This document shows positions 22,090-28,835 of a stretch of 28,835 nt of DNA, piece by piece. Location of the stretch: NCBI GenBank assembly GCA_016296285.1, contig JAEDJP010000006.1, positions 1 through 28,835 on the forward strand. The letters run 5' to 3'. Source of the stretch: Bacilli bacterium. GTDB taxonomy: Bacteria; Bacillota_I; Bacilli_A; RFN20; CAG-826. Position numbers and translations under genes: made by a program. The stretch's first letter is position 1. Every line of letters starts with the position of its first letter. Below the pieces are notes generated by a model. The model saw only the letters and a list, made by a program, of their open reading frames with translations, did not search any database and had not been told where the DNA came from.

Positions 22090-23214
22090 ATGGACGAAAC
22101 CAAAGACATCATTGATGAAGAAAAGAACGTTGAACCTTCCCCCGAAACCTTGATTGACGAGGATTTCGCGGACGCAAAGGCGAATCTTCCCGAAGAAAAG
22201 ATAGAGGAAGAAAAAGCCCCGGAGCCCGCACCGGAACCCGAGCCAGAGCCAGAGCCCGCCCCAGAACCGGAACCAGAAGGACCGATTGAATATGGGGATC
22301 CGCGCCTTGAGAAAATCGAGAACGCGCGCCTCGCCTGGAACCGCTCGTATCGCAAAACGAATTCCTTGAAGATGACCCTCACAATCGTCGCCATCGTCCT
22401 CATTTTGGCGGGCTACATGATCCCGTATTTCGCGATTCAGGACGAGGAAGCGAAGAAGACCTGGACGCTTGTCGTTTGCGGCATCTGCGCCGCCATCGGC
22501 CTCGGCGGGGTCGCGGTCTACGGCTTTATCGCCCGAAAGAAGAACCGCGAAGCCATCTCGTATTACTTCAACGCCTATTATTCCAACATCAACGATTACG
22601 CGTTCGATGGTTTGCCGATTGAAAACATGCGCGGGGACGCCGATTCCAAGATCGATAAGGCGGAAGTCGATGCCGCGTGCCTTTATCCCAACACCCAAGT
22701 TGGCAGCCGCGACAACATCACGTTCACTTATGACGGAATGGATTGCGCCCTCTGCGAGATGGCCGCGCAGAAGGACACGGGCAAAGCCCTCACCACCGTC
22801 TTCATCGGCAAGTACCTCCGCGCTCACAATTTTCTCCCGATTTCCACGGACGGCCTCGTGATCTATTTCAAGGGCAATGAGCGTGCGTTGCCCCCGACCG
22901 TCAAGTTGCCCGTTATCTCGGAAACCAAGAAATACGTCGTCTATGGCGACAAAAAAGACGAGCGTTTCCTTAGCCAAGAGACGTGGCGATTGCTCAAGCA
23001 AATCCGCACCGACCGCTTGCTCGTGGATGTCGCCATCAGCATTAAGCCGGGCAGGACGTATATCGCTTTGGGCTACGAAGATGACCTCATGATTCTGCCC
23101 AACGACAAGCCCTTTAATCCCAAATACGTGAAGGCTTACGCGGAGCAAATCAAGCTCTTCCTCCAGATTGCAAAGCAATTGGAGAGGCCACTTGAAACGA
23201 TTGGTGCTAAGTAA
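22090..23214 (+). CDS. DUF3137-like membrane protein with acidic PEP-repeat N-terminus
   Basis: A 374-residue protein of unknown function. The first 70 residues are acidic and contain a Pro-Glu/Pro-Ala repeat (DNA 22222-22280). Two membrane helices follow (about 92-114 and 125-147), separated by a short charged loop, then an IARKKNREAISYYFNAYY stretch. The soluble C-terminal 220 residues show the DUF3137-like order: an ITFTYDGMDCALCEM strand region, LVIYFKG, a YVVYGDKKDERFLSQETW segment, then RTYIALGYEDDLM and a final helix with KLFLQIAKQLER. No catalytic motif is visible. The low-complexity acidic stretch resembles that in the 7263 protein, but the other domains differ. The downstream terminator overlaps the start of the DUF402 gene's transcript. 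Confidence 0.8.
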   Translation: MDETKDIIDEEKNVEPSPETLIDEDFADAKANLPEEKIEEEKAPEPAPEPEPEPEPAPEPEPEGPIEYGDPRLEKIENARLAWNRSYRKTNSLKMTLTIVAIVLILAGYMIPYFAIQDEEAKKTWTLVVCGICAAIGLGGVAVYGFIARKKNREAISYYFNAYYSNINDYAFDGLPIENMRGDADSKIDKAEVDAACLYPNTQVGSRDNITFTYDGMDCALCEMAAQKDTGKALTTVFIGKYLRAHNFLPISTDGLVIYFKGNERALPPTVKLPVISETKKYVVYGDKKDERFLSQETWRLLKQIRTDRLLVDVAISIKPGRTYIALGYEDDLMILPNDKPFNPKYVKAYAEQIKLFLQIAKQLERPLETIGAK

Positions 23215-23230
23215 GTTTCCATTCATGCTG

Positions 23231-23236
23231 TATAAT
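23231..23236 (+). promoter_or_regulatory. -10 box of the DUF402 gene
   Basis: Perfect TATAAT immediately before the terminator stem. The expected start, about seven bases later (near 23243), falls inside the left arm of the hairpin, so transcripts from this promoter lack half of the arm. Confidence 0.5.
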
Positions 23237-23269
23237 GCCGGCGAGAGGTTTCCTCTGCCGGCCTTTTTT
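23237..23269 (+). terminator. Terminator between the DUF3137-like and DUF402 genes
   Basis: GCCGGC plus AGAGG (23237-23248) pairs with CCTCT plus GCCGGC (23252-23262) in an 11-bp stem with one bulged G and a TTT loop. TTTTTT at 23264-23269 runs directly into the next ATG. It should stop read-through from the upstream gene. Confidence 0.85.
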
Positions 23270-23845
23270 ATGAACAACAACGATACCCGATTCCAGTCTT
23301 GGATCCGTGTCCAAGCCTATAAGCACGACGGGCGACTCCATCGCCAATGGTCCCCGGCCTTTTTGGTCGAAGAGACCGACGATTATTGGTGCCTTGCCTC
23401 ACGTGCGAGCCTCGTTACCGAAGCCGACGGGCGCAAGTGGATTACCCGCGAGAAAGCGGTTTTCCTGCTCTACAAGCACCGCTGGATGAACGTCATCGCG
23501 ATGTTCAAGGAAAAACGCGGGATTTGCTATTACGTCAATATTGCCTCCCCGACGCTGCTCGACCAAGGATACCTCAAGTACATCGATTACGATTTGGACG
23601 TGAAGCTCTATCCCGATGGTGTCGAAAGAACCTTGGATGAGAACGAATACGCGCGCCACATCAAAACTTATGGGTATCCCAAAGAACTCAGCAAAGTCAT
23701 CGAGCAGTCCGCGAAGGACGTCCGCGCGATGATGGATGCCCACGTCTTCCCGTTCGTGAACGCCGAGATGGAACGGCTGTTCCAAAAATTCCTAGCCGCG
23801 AACCTTCCGGTTGTCGACAAAAACGGGACACAGAAGAACCATTGA
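23270..23845 (+). CDS. Nucleoside tri-/diphosphatase, DUF402 (YgaC/Ntdp-like)
   Basis: A 191-residue cytoplasmic protein of the DUF402 family, close in pattern to the Staphylococcus/Bacillus nucleoside tri- and diphosphate phosphatase (Ntdp/YgaC). Matching segments in order are IRVQAYKHDGRLHRQW, LVTEADGRKWITREKAVFL, RWMNVIAMFKEKRGICYYVNIASP, and the signature YIDYDLDVKLYPDG followed by LDENEYARH. The acidic residues of the DYDLD and DENEY segments are where family members bind divalent metal. It may help house-clean nucleotide pools. The ATG at 23270 directly follows the T tract of a terminator and has no Shine-Dalgarno site; the match to family N-termini supports it. It lies 30 bases before tsaE. 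Confidence 0.9.
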   Translation: MNNNDTRFQSWIRVQAYKHDGRLHRQWSPAFLVEETDDYWCLASRASLVTEADGRKWITREKAVFLLYKHRWMNVIAMFKEKRGICYYVNIASPTLLDQGYLKYIDYDLDVKLYPDGVERTLDENEYARHIKTYGYPKELSKVIEQSAKDVRAMMDAHVFPFVNAEMERLFQKFLAANLPVVDKNGTQKNH

Positions 23846-23875
23846 AAGCATATCCGGTTGCTTGAAGGAGTAACA

Positions 23876-24361
23876 ATGATGAACCATAACGGAAATGCGA
23901 TGCGAATCTATCACACCACCTCCAAAGAACAAACCGCGAGGATCGGCTTTTCCCTCGCTGGACTTTTCGAGCCGGGCGATGTCGTTTTGCTCAAGGGGGA
24001 CCTTGGGGCGGGAAAAACGACCTTCACGGGCGGGGTCGCCAAAGGGCTTGGCATCGAAGAGCATGTCATCAGCCCTACGTTCAATATCATGAAATGCTAT
24101 TTCGACGGACGTATCCCTCTTTATCACATCGACGCCTATCGTCTTGAAGACCAACCGATCGAGATCGGCCTAGATGAATACATCGAAGGGGATGGCGTGT
24201 GCCTGATTGAATGGCCGGCCTTTATCGAATCCCTTTTGCCTGATGAGCGCCTCGAGATTACCTTGAAACACGCTGGAGGGGATTGCAGAGACATTGAGAT
24301 TCAAGGCGTTGGGGAACGTTTCGAAGCCCTCGTCGCGAATCTGCCGGAGGTTATCCAATGA
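23876..24361 (+). CDS. tsaE: tRNA t6A biosynthesis ATPase TsaE
   Basis: A P-loop ATPase of about 161 residues that drives the TsaB-TsaD complex in making threonylcarbamoyladenosine at position 37 of ANN-decoding tRNAs. The Walker A motif is GDLGAGKTT. ISPTFNIMKCY follows, and YHIDAYRLED carries the switch region; IEWPAFIESLLPDERLEI ends the core. GAAGGAG at 23864-23870 supports the ATG at 23876; a second ATG adjoins it at 23879. The N-terminus is a little longer than usual (typical members start near MRIYHTTS, residue 9 here). Its stop overlaps the next gene as ATGA. Confidence 0.95.
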   Translation: MMNHNGNAMRIYHTTSKEQTARIGFSLAGLFEPGDVVLLKGDLGAGKTTFTGGVAKGLGIEEHVISPTFNIMKCYFDGRIPLYHIDAYRLEDQPIEIGLDEYIEGDGVCLIEWPAFIESLLPDERLEITLKHAGGDCRDIEIQGVGERFEALVANLPEVIQ

Positions 24362-25410
24362 ACGCCTTATTGCTGGATAGCAGCGACAAAAACCTGACCG
24401 TGGCTTTGTCGTTGGATGGAAAAATCGACGAGATCACTTATCCCGCTTGGCAACGCCAAAGCGAACTCATGGCCCAAGAGATCGCGAATCTTTTCGCGAG
24501 GAATTCTTTCGACAAAAAGGATCTCGACTGCGTGGTCTGCTCAAGGGGCCCGGGATCCTACACCGGGGTTCGCATCGCCTTGTCCATCGCGAAAACCATT
24601 GTGTTTGCCTTGCGTATTCCCTTGTATCTCGCGAGTTCCCTCGAAGTCCTCAAAGACGGCGATAAGCCATCGATTTGCTTGATGAACGCCAGGGCGAAAA
24701 GGTCTTACGTTCGCCTTTGCAATGCGAGCGGTTTTGCAAGCGAAGACGAAATCAAAACAAACGCAGAAGTTTTGGAATTCATCGCAAAACACCCGGATTT
24801 CGCTGTTTGCGGCGATGTGTCGTATCTTGGACTTTCCGCTCCCGCGCCGGCGATTTCTGCTAATCTCCTAAGCTGCATCGACGACGAGCATCTCTGCGAG
24901 AATCCGCTCGGAGCGCGACCTGTTTACCTCAAGGATGACTACGAAGACATCCGCCACAAAATCTCCATCCGCCGGATGAAGATGGAGGACGTCCCGGCGG
25001 TCGTCGCCTTGGAGCAGAACTGCTTCAAGCACCCTTACGAGGAGAAGGACATCCTCTTTGAACTGAACGAGAACGAATTCGCCCGCCTTTACGTTGCCGT
25101 TCGCAAAAAGGAAATCGTCGGCATGATCGATTTCTCCATCACCTTCAATTCCGCGACAATCAACCAAATCGGAGTCCTGTCTTCGGAACGCGGCAAAGGG
25201 ATTGGCGGCCTCTTGCTTGAACAAGCCATCAAGGATTGTGAAGGCCAAGATGAGCCGGTTGAGTTCCTGACTCTCGAAGTCCGGGAATCCAACGAGAACG
25301 CCAAGACGTTCTACCAAAAGAGGGGATTCGAGGCCGTGACGAAGAAAAAGGGCTATTATTCCGATGGCGAGGATGCCATTTATATGCTGAGGTCGATTTA
25401 CCATGACTAG
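24358..25410 (+). CDS. tsaB: TsaB-RimI fusion protein
   Basis: A 350-residue protein joining two enzymes. Residues 1-193 are TsaB, the ASKHA-fold partner of TsaD in t6A synthesis, with LLLDSSDKNLTVAL at the start and GPGSYTGVRI near 64-73. Residues 201-350 are RimI-type, the GNAT that acetylates the N-terminus of ribosomal protein S18, with the acetyl-CoA loop RGKGIG at 278-283 and the characteristic LEVRESNENAKTFYQKRGF. A linker of about eight residues connects them, without a stop or internal start. In many Bacillota tsaB and rimI are adjacent but separate genes. The gene overlaps tsaE by 4 bases and tsaD by 8. Both halves look intact. Confidence 0.93.
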   Translation: MNALLLDSSDKNLTVALSLDGKIDEITYPAWQRQSELMAQEIANLFARNSFDKKDLDCVVCSRGPGSYTGVRIALSIAKTIVFALRIPLYLASSLEVLKDGDKPSICLMNARAKRSYVRLCNASGFASEDEIKTNAEVLEFIAKHPDFAVCGDVSYLGLSAPAPAISANLLSCIDDEHLCENPLGARPVYLKDDYEDIRHKISIRRMKMEDVPAVVALEQNCFKHPYEEKDILFELNENEFARLYVAVRKKEIVGMIDFSITFNSATINQIGVLSSERGKGIGGLLLEQAIKDCEGQDEPVEFLTLEVRESNENAKTFYQKRGFEAVTKKKGYYSDGEDAIYMLRSIYHD

Positions 25411-26443
25411 GATATTGGCAATTGAATCGAGTTGCGACGAAACCGCCGTCGCGATTACCGAAGATGGGAAGCTGCTCGCGAATGTTGTCGCGACGCAGAT
25501 TTCGGTTCACGAAAAATTCGGGGGCGTCATGCCGGAAATCGCATCGCGCCTTCACACGGAGAACATCACCGTTTGCTTGACGCAGGCGCTTGAGGAATCA
25601 AAGCTCTCGCTGGAAGATATCGACGCTTTCGCCGTCACGAGAGGACCGGGGCTCATCGGATGCCTCCACGTTGGCCTCCAAGCCGCGAAAACACTCGCGA
25701 TGCTTTATAACAAACCGCTCATCCCCGTCCATCACCTTGCGGGGCACATCTACGCGAACGAGTATGTGGGTGAATTGCAATTCCCTCTCCTTTGCGTTGT
25801 CGTTTCCGGCGGAAATACCGAATTCGTGATCATGCGTGATCACATGGACTTCGAGATCATCGGCGAGACGAAGGACGACGCGGTCGGCGAATGCTATGAC
25901 AAAGTCGCTCGCGTCCTTGGTTTCCCTTACCCTGGAGGCTTGCCGATCGATCAGCATGCAAAGCTTGGGGAACATACCTATCCCTTGCCTGTGCCGGCTT
26001 CTCCCGATGGCAAATACGACGTCTCCTATTCCGGCTTGAAAACGAGCGTCATCAACCTCGTGCATTCCCTCGAAATGAAAAAAGAGCCGGTACGTGTCAA
26101 CGATATGGCCCGTTCTTTCCAAGATGTCGCGATTGGAATGATCGTCGATCGCGCGATGGAAGCGGCGCATGAATACCATGTGAAACAAGTCATCTTGGCA
26201 GGAGGGGTCAGCGCTAATTCCTATTTGCGTTCCGAGGTGAAAAAGCACCTAGAAGGAACCGGCATCGATTTGATCATCCCGCCCCTTTGGTGCACGACGG
26301 ATAACGCGGCGATGATCGCGAAAGTGGCAGAAAAGCTCTATGAGCGCAAAGTGTTTGCCCCTTTGACGCTTGGCGTCGATCCCAATTGGCGGATCGATCA
26401 TTGGGCTGAATTCGGCGATTCGGGCAAACCGGAAGTCAAATAA
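25403..26443 (+). CDS. tsaD: tRNA N6-threonylcarbamoyladenosine transferase TsaD
   Basis: The catalytic subunit that transfers threonylcarbamoyl to A37 of tRNA, 346 residues. The ASKHA-fold signatures are all present: ILAIESSCDETAVAI at the start, GVMPEIASRLHTENI, the metal-binding PVHHLAGHIYANE with H111 and H115 at the positions known from E. coli, SGGNTEF, DDAVGECYDKVARVLGFPYPGG, and a TTDNAAMIA segment with the third metal ligand. Translation starts at the ATG at 25403, 8 bases inside the tsaB-rimI gene. Its final 46 bases overlap, tail to tail, with the AbiEi-like gene on the other strand, and no terminator is visible between them. Confidence 0.97.
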   Translation: MTRILAIESSCDETAVAITEDGKLLANVVATQISVHEKFGGVMPEIASRLHTENITVCLTQALEESKLSLEDIDAFAVTRGPGLIGCLHVGLQAAKTLAMLYNKPLIPVHHLAGHIYANEYVGELQFPLLCVVVSGGNTEFVIMRDHMDFEIIGETKDDAVGECYDKVARVLGFPYPGGLPIDQHAKLGEHTYPLPVPASPDGKYDVSYSGLKTSVINLVHSLEMKKEPVRVNDMARSFQDVAIGMIVDRAMEAAHEYHVKQVILAGGVSANSYLRSEVKKHLEGTGIDLIIPPLWCTTDNAAMIAKVAEKLYERKVFAPLTLGVDPNWRIDHWAEFGDSGKPEVK

Positions 26444-27315
26444 GCCTCGATTTCATCAACGTAAGCCTCCTGCATTTCGCGGATTGCGTAAGCGGAGGCT
26501 TTTCTTATGACGACGTTCCCGTTGGGATCGGAAATCAAGCCAAATTGATGAAGAAAACCTTCTGGGATTGGGCCCGTAGTGCAAAGTGTGAGCGAGGGAT
26601 GCGTAATCCCCTTTCCGAAGTGATTGAGGGCATAGTCGCCACCAATAAGGAGGAACGGGAGCCCTTTGGTTTCAATTGCGTGGACCAGAAAAGCGGGATC
26701 TCCAAAGCAAAGGAATCGCTCCACCTTTTCTTTTTGGTAACGCTCTTTCCAAGCTTCGAGAACGCGGGTTTTAGTTTCCTTTAGCCAAAGGTCTTCTTGG
26801 CTCTTTAGAGAAAGGGTGGATCGGACGCAGGCACACGCCTCGGAAACGGCGCCTAACGAGAGGCCTGTTTTGGAAGACAAGGCCCGCAGCGTAAGAGATC
26901 CCTCGGACGCCAGCAAAGCGCGAAAAATCTTGCCGCCGGCATAAGAAGAGGAGGCGAAGAACCCGGTAGGTTTCTTGTTTAAGCGCAGCAAGGAGCGTGA
27001 TACGCGATGAGAGCAATGTCTCTTGCCCAACGGGAAATCGAAATTGCCTAGTAAGTCTATGTAGCCTCGATAAGCGTTTGTTAGGCGATGTGCGGCTTCC
27101 AAGGGGACTCGATCCGTAATGAGGATTGTTCGTGAGGTCAATCCCGAAATCTTGGCAAGGATACTCGGTTCGCAACGCTTGGAATATGCCCATTGGAACG
27201 CGGCGGATTCGCCGGTTTCACCATCCATGATGAAAAGAGTTTCACCCTTTATATCGAGGCTAAAACCACGGGAGTTTAAGTGATAAGCAATCAGTTTCCA
27301 AATCGGAGTATTCAT
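26398..27315 (-). CDS. AbiEi-family winged-helix protein (orphan antitoxin-like)
   Basis: A 305-residue protein. The N-terminal part has a restriction-endonuclease-like pattern, with TILITDRVPLEAAHRL followed by YIDLLGNFDF, like the LLVT...IDxxGN segment of AbiEi_2 (PF09952) proteins. A winged helix follows (about 128-170: GGKIFRALLASEG...LRALSSKTGLSLGAVSEAC), then a C-terminal domain with PFLLIGGDYAL. AbiEi proteins repress their own operon and neutralise AbiEii nucleotidyltransferase toxins. No toxin gene is adjacent: downstream is tsaD on the other strand. It may therefore be a stand-alone regulator. A TATAAT on the minus strand ends seven bases before the ATG. A perfect 20-bp palindrome lies about 65-85 bases upstream. 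Confidence 0.75.
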   Translation of the reverse strand: MNTPIWKLIAYHLNSRGFSLDIKGETLFIMDGETGESAAFQWAYSKRCEPSILAKISGLTSRTILITDRVPLEAAHRLTNAYRGYIDLLGNFDFPLGKRHCSHRVSRSLLRLNKKPTGFFASSSYAGGKIFRALLASEGSLTLRALSSKTGLSLGAVSEACACVRSTLSLKSQEDLWLKETKTRVLEAWKERYQKEKVERFLCFGDPAFLVHAIETKGLPFLLIGGDYALNHFGKGITHPSLTLCTTGPIPEGFLHQFGLISDPNGNVVIRKASAYAIREMQEAYVDEIEAYLTSGLPESPNSAQ

Positions 27316-27322
27316 CTATGTA

Positions 27323-27328
27323 ATTATA
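27323..27328 (-). promoter_or_regulatory. -10 box of the AbiEi-like gene (leaderless)
   Basis: Perfect TATAAT on the minus strand, seven bases (TACATAG) before the ATG at 27315. TTGTTC is a weak -35 candidate 18 bases upstream. Confidence 0.6.
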
Positions 27329-27378
27329 GACGTCCACGGAAATAGTGAACAAATGAAAAATAGTTTATAAAACGAATA

Positions 27379-27398
27379 TTCTCTAAAATTTTAGAGAA
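27379..27398. repeat. Perfect 20-bp palindrome between AbiEi-like gene and asnS
   Basis: TTCTCTAAAA and TTTTAGAGAA form a perfect palindrome without a spacer, overlapped at its left end by the 8-bp palindrome GAATATTC (27374-27381). No T tract follows on either strand, so it is a better candidate for a protein-binding site than for a terminator. Confidence 0.75.
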
Positions 27399-27497
27399 GG
27401 GACATCTCCGAGCCTGAGCATCTTGGAAAGCCTTGAAAAAGTTCGAAAAGGGCTATTTCTTGCCTCTTTTCCCGATTGCAAAAGCAAGACGAACGGG

Positions 27498-27503
27498 TAT
27501 CCT
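27498..27503 (+). promoter_or_regulatory. Possible -10 box of asnS
   Basis: TATCCT eight bases before the ATG at 27512; the same hexamer precedes the 10537 gene. TTGCAA at 27476-27481 is a four-of-six -35 match with a 16-base spacer. No T-box leader is present. Confidence 0.4.
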
Positions 27504-27511
27504 TTAACCGT

Positions 27512-28835
27512 ATGCAACCAAAATTCACCACCGTTCGAGAATTGTATTCTCGCTTCTCCGCCAAAGAAGACCTTTCGAAACTTGGCAATATCTACCTTTC
27601 CGGCTGGATTCGTACGAACCGCGATTCCGGTTCTATCGGCTTCATTTCCCTGAATGACGGGACTTGCTTCAAAAACATCCAGCTCGTCTATAACGGTGAC
27701 CTCGAGAACCACGATGTCGTCTCGCATCTTTTGACCGGAACGACGATCGGCGTCCATGGCACCATCGCCATGACCCCGGAGATGAAACAGCCTTTCGAAA
27801 TGCATGTCACTTCGATTGAAGTCCTTGGTGAATGCTCCTCGGATTACCCTCTCCAGAAGAAACGCCACTCCTTTGAGTATCTCCGTGACGAAGCTTATCT
27901 CCGTCCTCGCACGAATACGTTCACCGCGCTTTACCGTCTTCGCTCCGTGCTTGCCCTTGGTGTTCATGAATTCTTCCAAGGCAAGGGCTTTGTCTACGTT
28001 CATACGCCTGAAATCACGGCAAACGATGCCGAGGGCGCTGGCCAGGTCTTCACGATCACGACCCCGGATGATCAAGGCAAATTGAGCGATACGGATTTCT
28101 TCGGTCGCCGCGCTTCTCTCACGGTGTCCGGCCAACTTCACGTCGAGGCCTTCGCCATGGCTTTCCGCGATGTCTATACCTTCGGCCCGACCTTCCGCGC
28201 CGAGAACTCCAACACCACCCGCCACGCGAGCGAATTCTGGATGATTGAACCGGAAATTGCCTTCGCGGATCTCGACGATGACATGGCTCTCATGGAAGAG
28301 TCCATCAAGTTCCTCATCCAATACGCCCTCGATAAGTGCCCGGATGAAATGGAATTCTTCGATCGCATGATCTCCCCGGGCCTTTTGGATAAGCTGCACC
28401 GCGTTTTGAGCACCCCCTTCACGAAAATGGAATACACGGAAGGCATCAAAATCCTTCAGGATGCCGTTAAATCCGGCCACAAATTCGAAAACCCCAACAT
28501 CGAATGGGGCATGGATCTTCAGTCGGAGCACGAACGTTATTTGACCGAGGAAGTGGTCAAAGGACCGATGTTCCTCATCAATTACCCGAAGGAAATCAAA
28601 TCCTTCTATATGAGGGAAAACGATGACGGGAAGACCGTCGCCGCTTGCGATTGCCTCGTTCCTGGCGAAGGGGAAATCATCGGTGGTTCCCAGAGGGAAG
28701 AACGTTACGAGATCCTCGAAAAGAAGATGGAGAAAATCGGCAACAAGAAAGGGCTTGAATGGTATCTCAACCTCCGTAAATGGGGCGGATGCATCCATTC
28801 GGGATTCGGGATTGGCTTCGACCGCCTCCTCATGT
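27512..28835 (+). CDS. asnS: Asparaginyl-tRNA synthetase, cut by window end
   Basis: Class II synthetase that charges tRNA-Asn; 441 codons are present and the 3' end lies outside the window. An N-terminal OB-fold anticodon domain (about 1-100) begins IYLSGWIRTNRDSGSIGFISL. The catalytic domain has RTNTFTALYRLRS (motif 1 region), FRAENSNTTRHASEFWM with EPE (motif 2; the tRNA-Asn-type loop rather than the AspRS version), and GIGFDRLLM (motif 3, at the window edge). The ATG at 27512 gives the family-typical start MQPKFTTVREL. No Shine-Dalgarno site is seen. The gene is divergent from the AbiEi-like gene. Confidence 0.95.
   Translation, partial: MQPKFTTVRELYSRFSAKEDLSKLGNIYLSGWIRTNRDSGSIGFISLNDGTCFKNIQLVYNGDLENHDVVSHLLTGTTIGVHGTIAMTPEMKQPFEMHVTSIEVLGECSSDYPLQKKRHSFEYLRDEAYLRPRTNTFTALYRLRSVLALGVHEFFQGKGFVYVHTPEITANDAEGAGQVFTITTPDDQGKLSDTDFFGRRASLTVSGQLHVEAFAMAFRDVYTFGPTFRAENSNTTRHASEFWMIEPEIAFADLDDDMALMEESIKFLIQYALDKCPDEMEFFDRMISPGLLDKLHRVLSTPFTKMEYTEGIKILQDAVKSGHKFENPNIEWGMDLQSEHERYLTEEVVKGPMFLINYPKEIKSFYMRENDDGKTVAACDCLVPGEGEIIGGSQREERYEILEKKMEKIGNKKGLEWYLNLRKWGGCIHSGFGIGFDRLLM

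Noticed and set aside
22027..23280. Long minus-strand open frame opposite the DUF3137-like gene
   Set aside because: Codon-bias shadow: it is entirely antisense to a gene with clear helices, a ribosome site and a terminator, and its product has no family-like features.
27383..28798. Long minus-strand open frame opposite asnS
   Set aside because: It is antisense to unmistakable AsnRS motifs; the open frame is a by-product of base composition.
1..28835. CRISPR arrays, insertion sequences, prophage genes, attachment sites
   Set aside because: No regularly spaced repeats, transposase or integrase-like proteins, or flanking target duplications were seen anywhere in the window.

Overview
The window reads as a chromosomal segment from an anaerobic, Gram-positive-type bacterium, most likely a gut-type member of the Bacillota (Bacilli/Mollicutes neighbourhood). 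The pointers are strong AAGGAGG-type ribosome sites on internal operon genes, a TPP riboswitch in front of a ThiT-type ECF thiamine S-component, a YgaC/Ntdp-type DUF402 phosphatase, an Mbeg1-like (DUF2974) hydrolase, an oxygen-detoxifying flavodiiron fusion, and a tsaE-tsaB-rimI-tsaD order. TAA, TAG and TGA are all used as stops, so the code is the standard bacterial one. By eye the G+C is slightly above half. The species cannot be named from the sequence alone.

Layout. 1-323: a lone tRNA-Ala(CGC) with a clean promoter and terminator. 610-5334: accessory single genes (Nudix hydrolase, GNAT acetyltransferase, TM1586-type nitroreductase, MFS transporter on the minus strand, Mbeg1-like hydrolase). 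5349-7149: divergent dut and trpS. 7263-8556: a membrane protein with an acidic repeat linker. 8617-10500: a four-domain flavodiiron protein (metallo-beta-lactamase/diiron core, flavodoxin, flavin reductase, rubredoxin). 10537-19998: a surface-polysaccharide locus in four blocks of alternating orientation. 20047-22016: ung, then a TPP riboswitch and a ThiT protein with an extra N-terminal membrane module. 22090-23845: a DUF3137-like membrane protein and a DUF402 nucleotide phosphatase. 23876-26443: tRNA t6A genes tsaE, a tsaB-rimI fusion, and tsaD, all overlapping. 26398-27315 (minus): an AbiEi-like winged-helix protein. From 27512: asnS, cut by the window end.

The polysaccharide locus is the largest accessory system. 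One plus-strand operon (10537-14075) encodes a small two-helix membrane protein, a GT-D-like protein, a Wzy-like multi-spanning protein and a lipoprotein; its stop and start codons overlap by 4, 4 and 8 bases. Next come a minus-strand flippase plus TupA-like ATP-grasp pair, a plus-strand GT4 glycosyltransferase, and a minus-strand pair of GT4 glycosyltransferases. Together they could assemble, flip and polymerise a glycan and perhaps add an amide-linked substituent. No priming sugar-phosphate transferase or sugar-nucleotide synthesis genes are in the window.

The most unexpected signal is in the promoters. At least seven first genes of transcription units have a -10 hexamer ending only 6-8 bases before the start codon (10537, 20047 and 27512 on plus; 4110, 16540, 19998 and 27315 on minus). 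This predicts leaderless mRNAs, whereas internal operon genes and some other first genes carry good Shine-Dalgarno sites. Other points worth a look are a perfect 20-bp palindrome between the AbiEi-like gene and asnS, a promoter that starts inside a terminator stem before the DUF402 gene, and a Shine-Dalgarno-sequestering hairpin downstream of the TPP aptamer.
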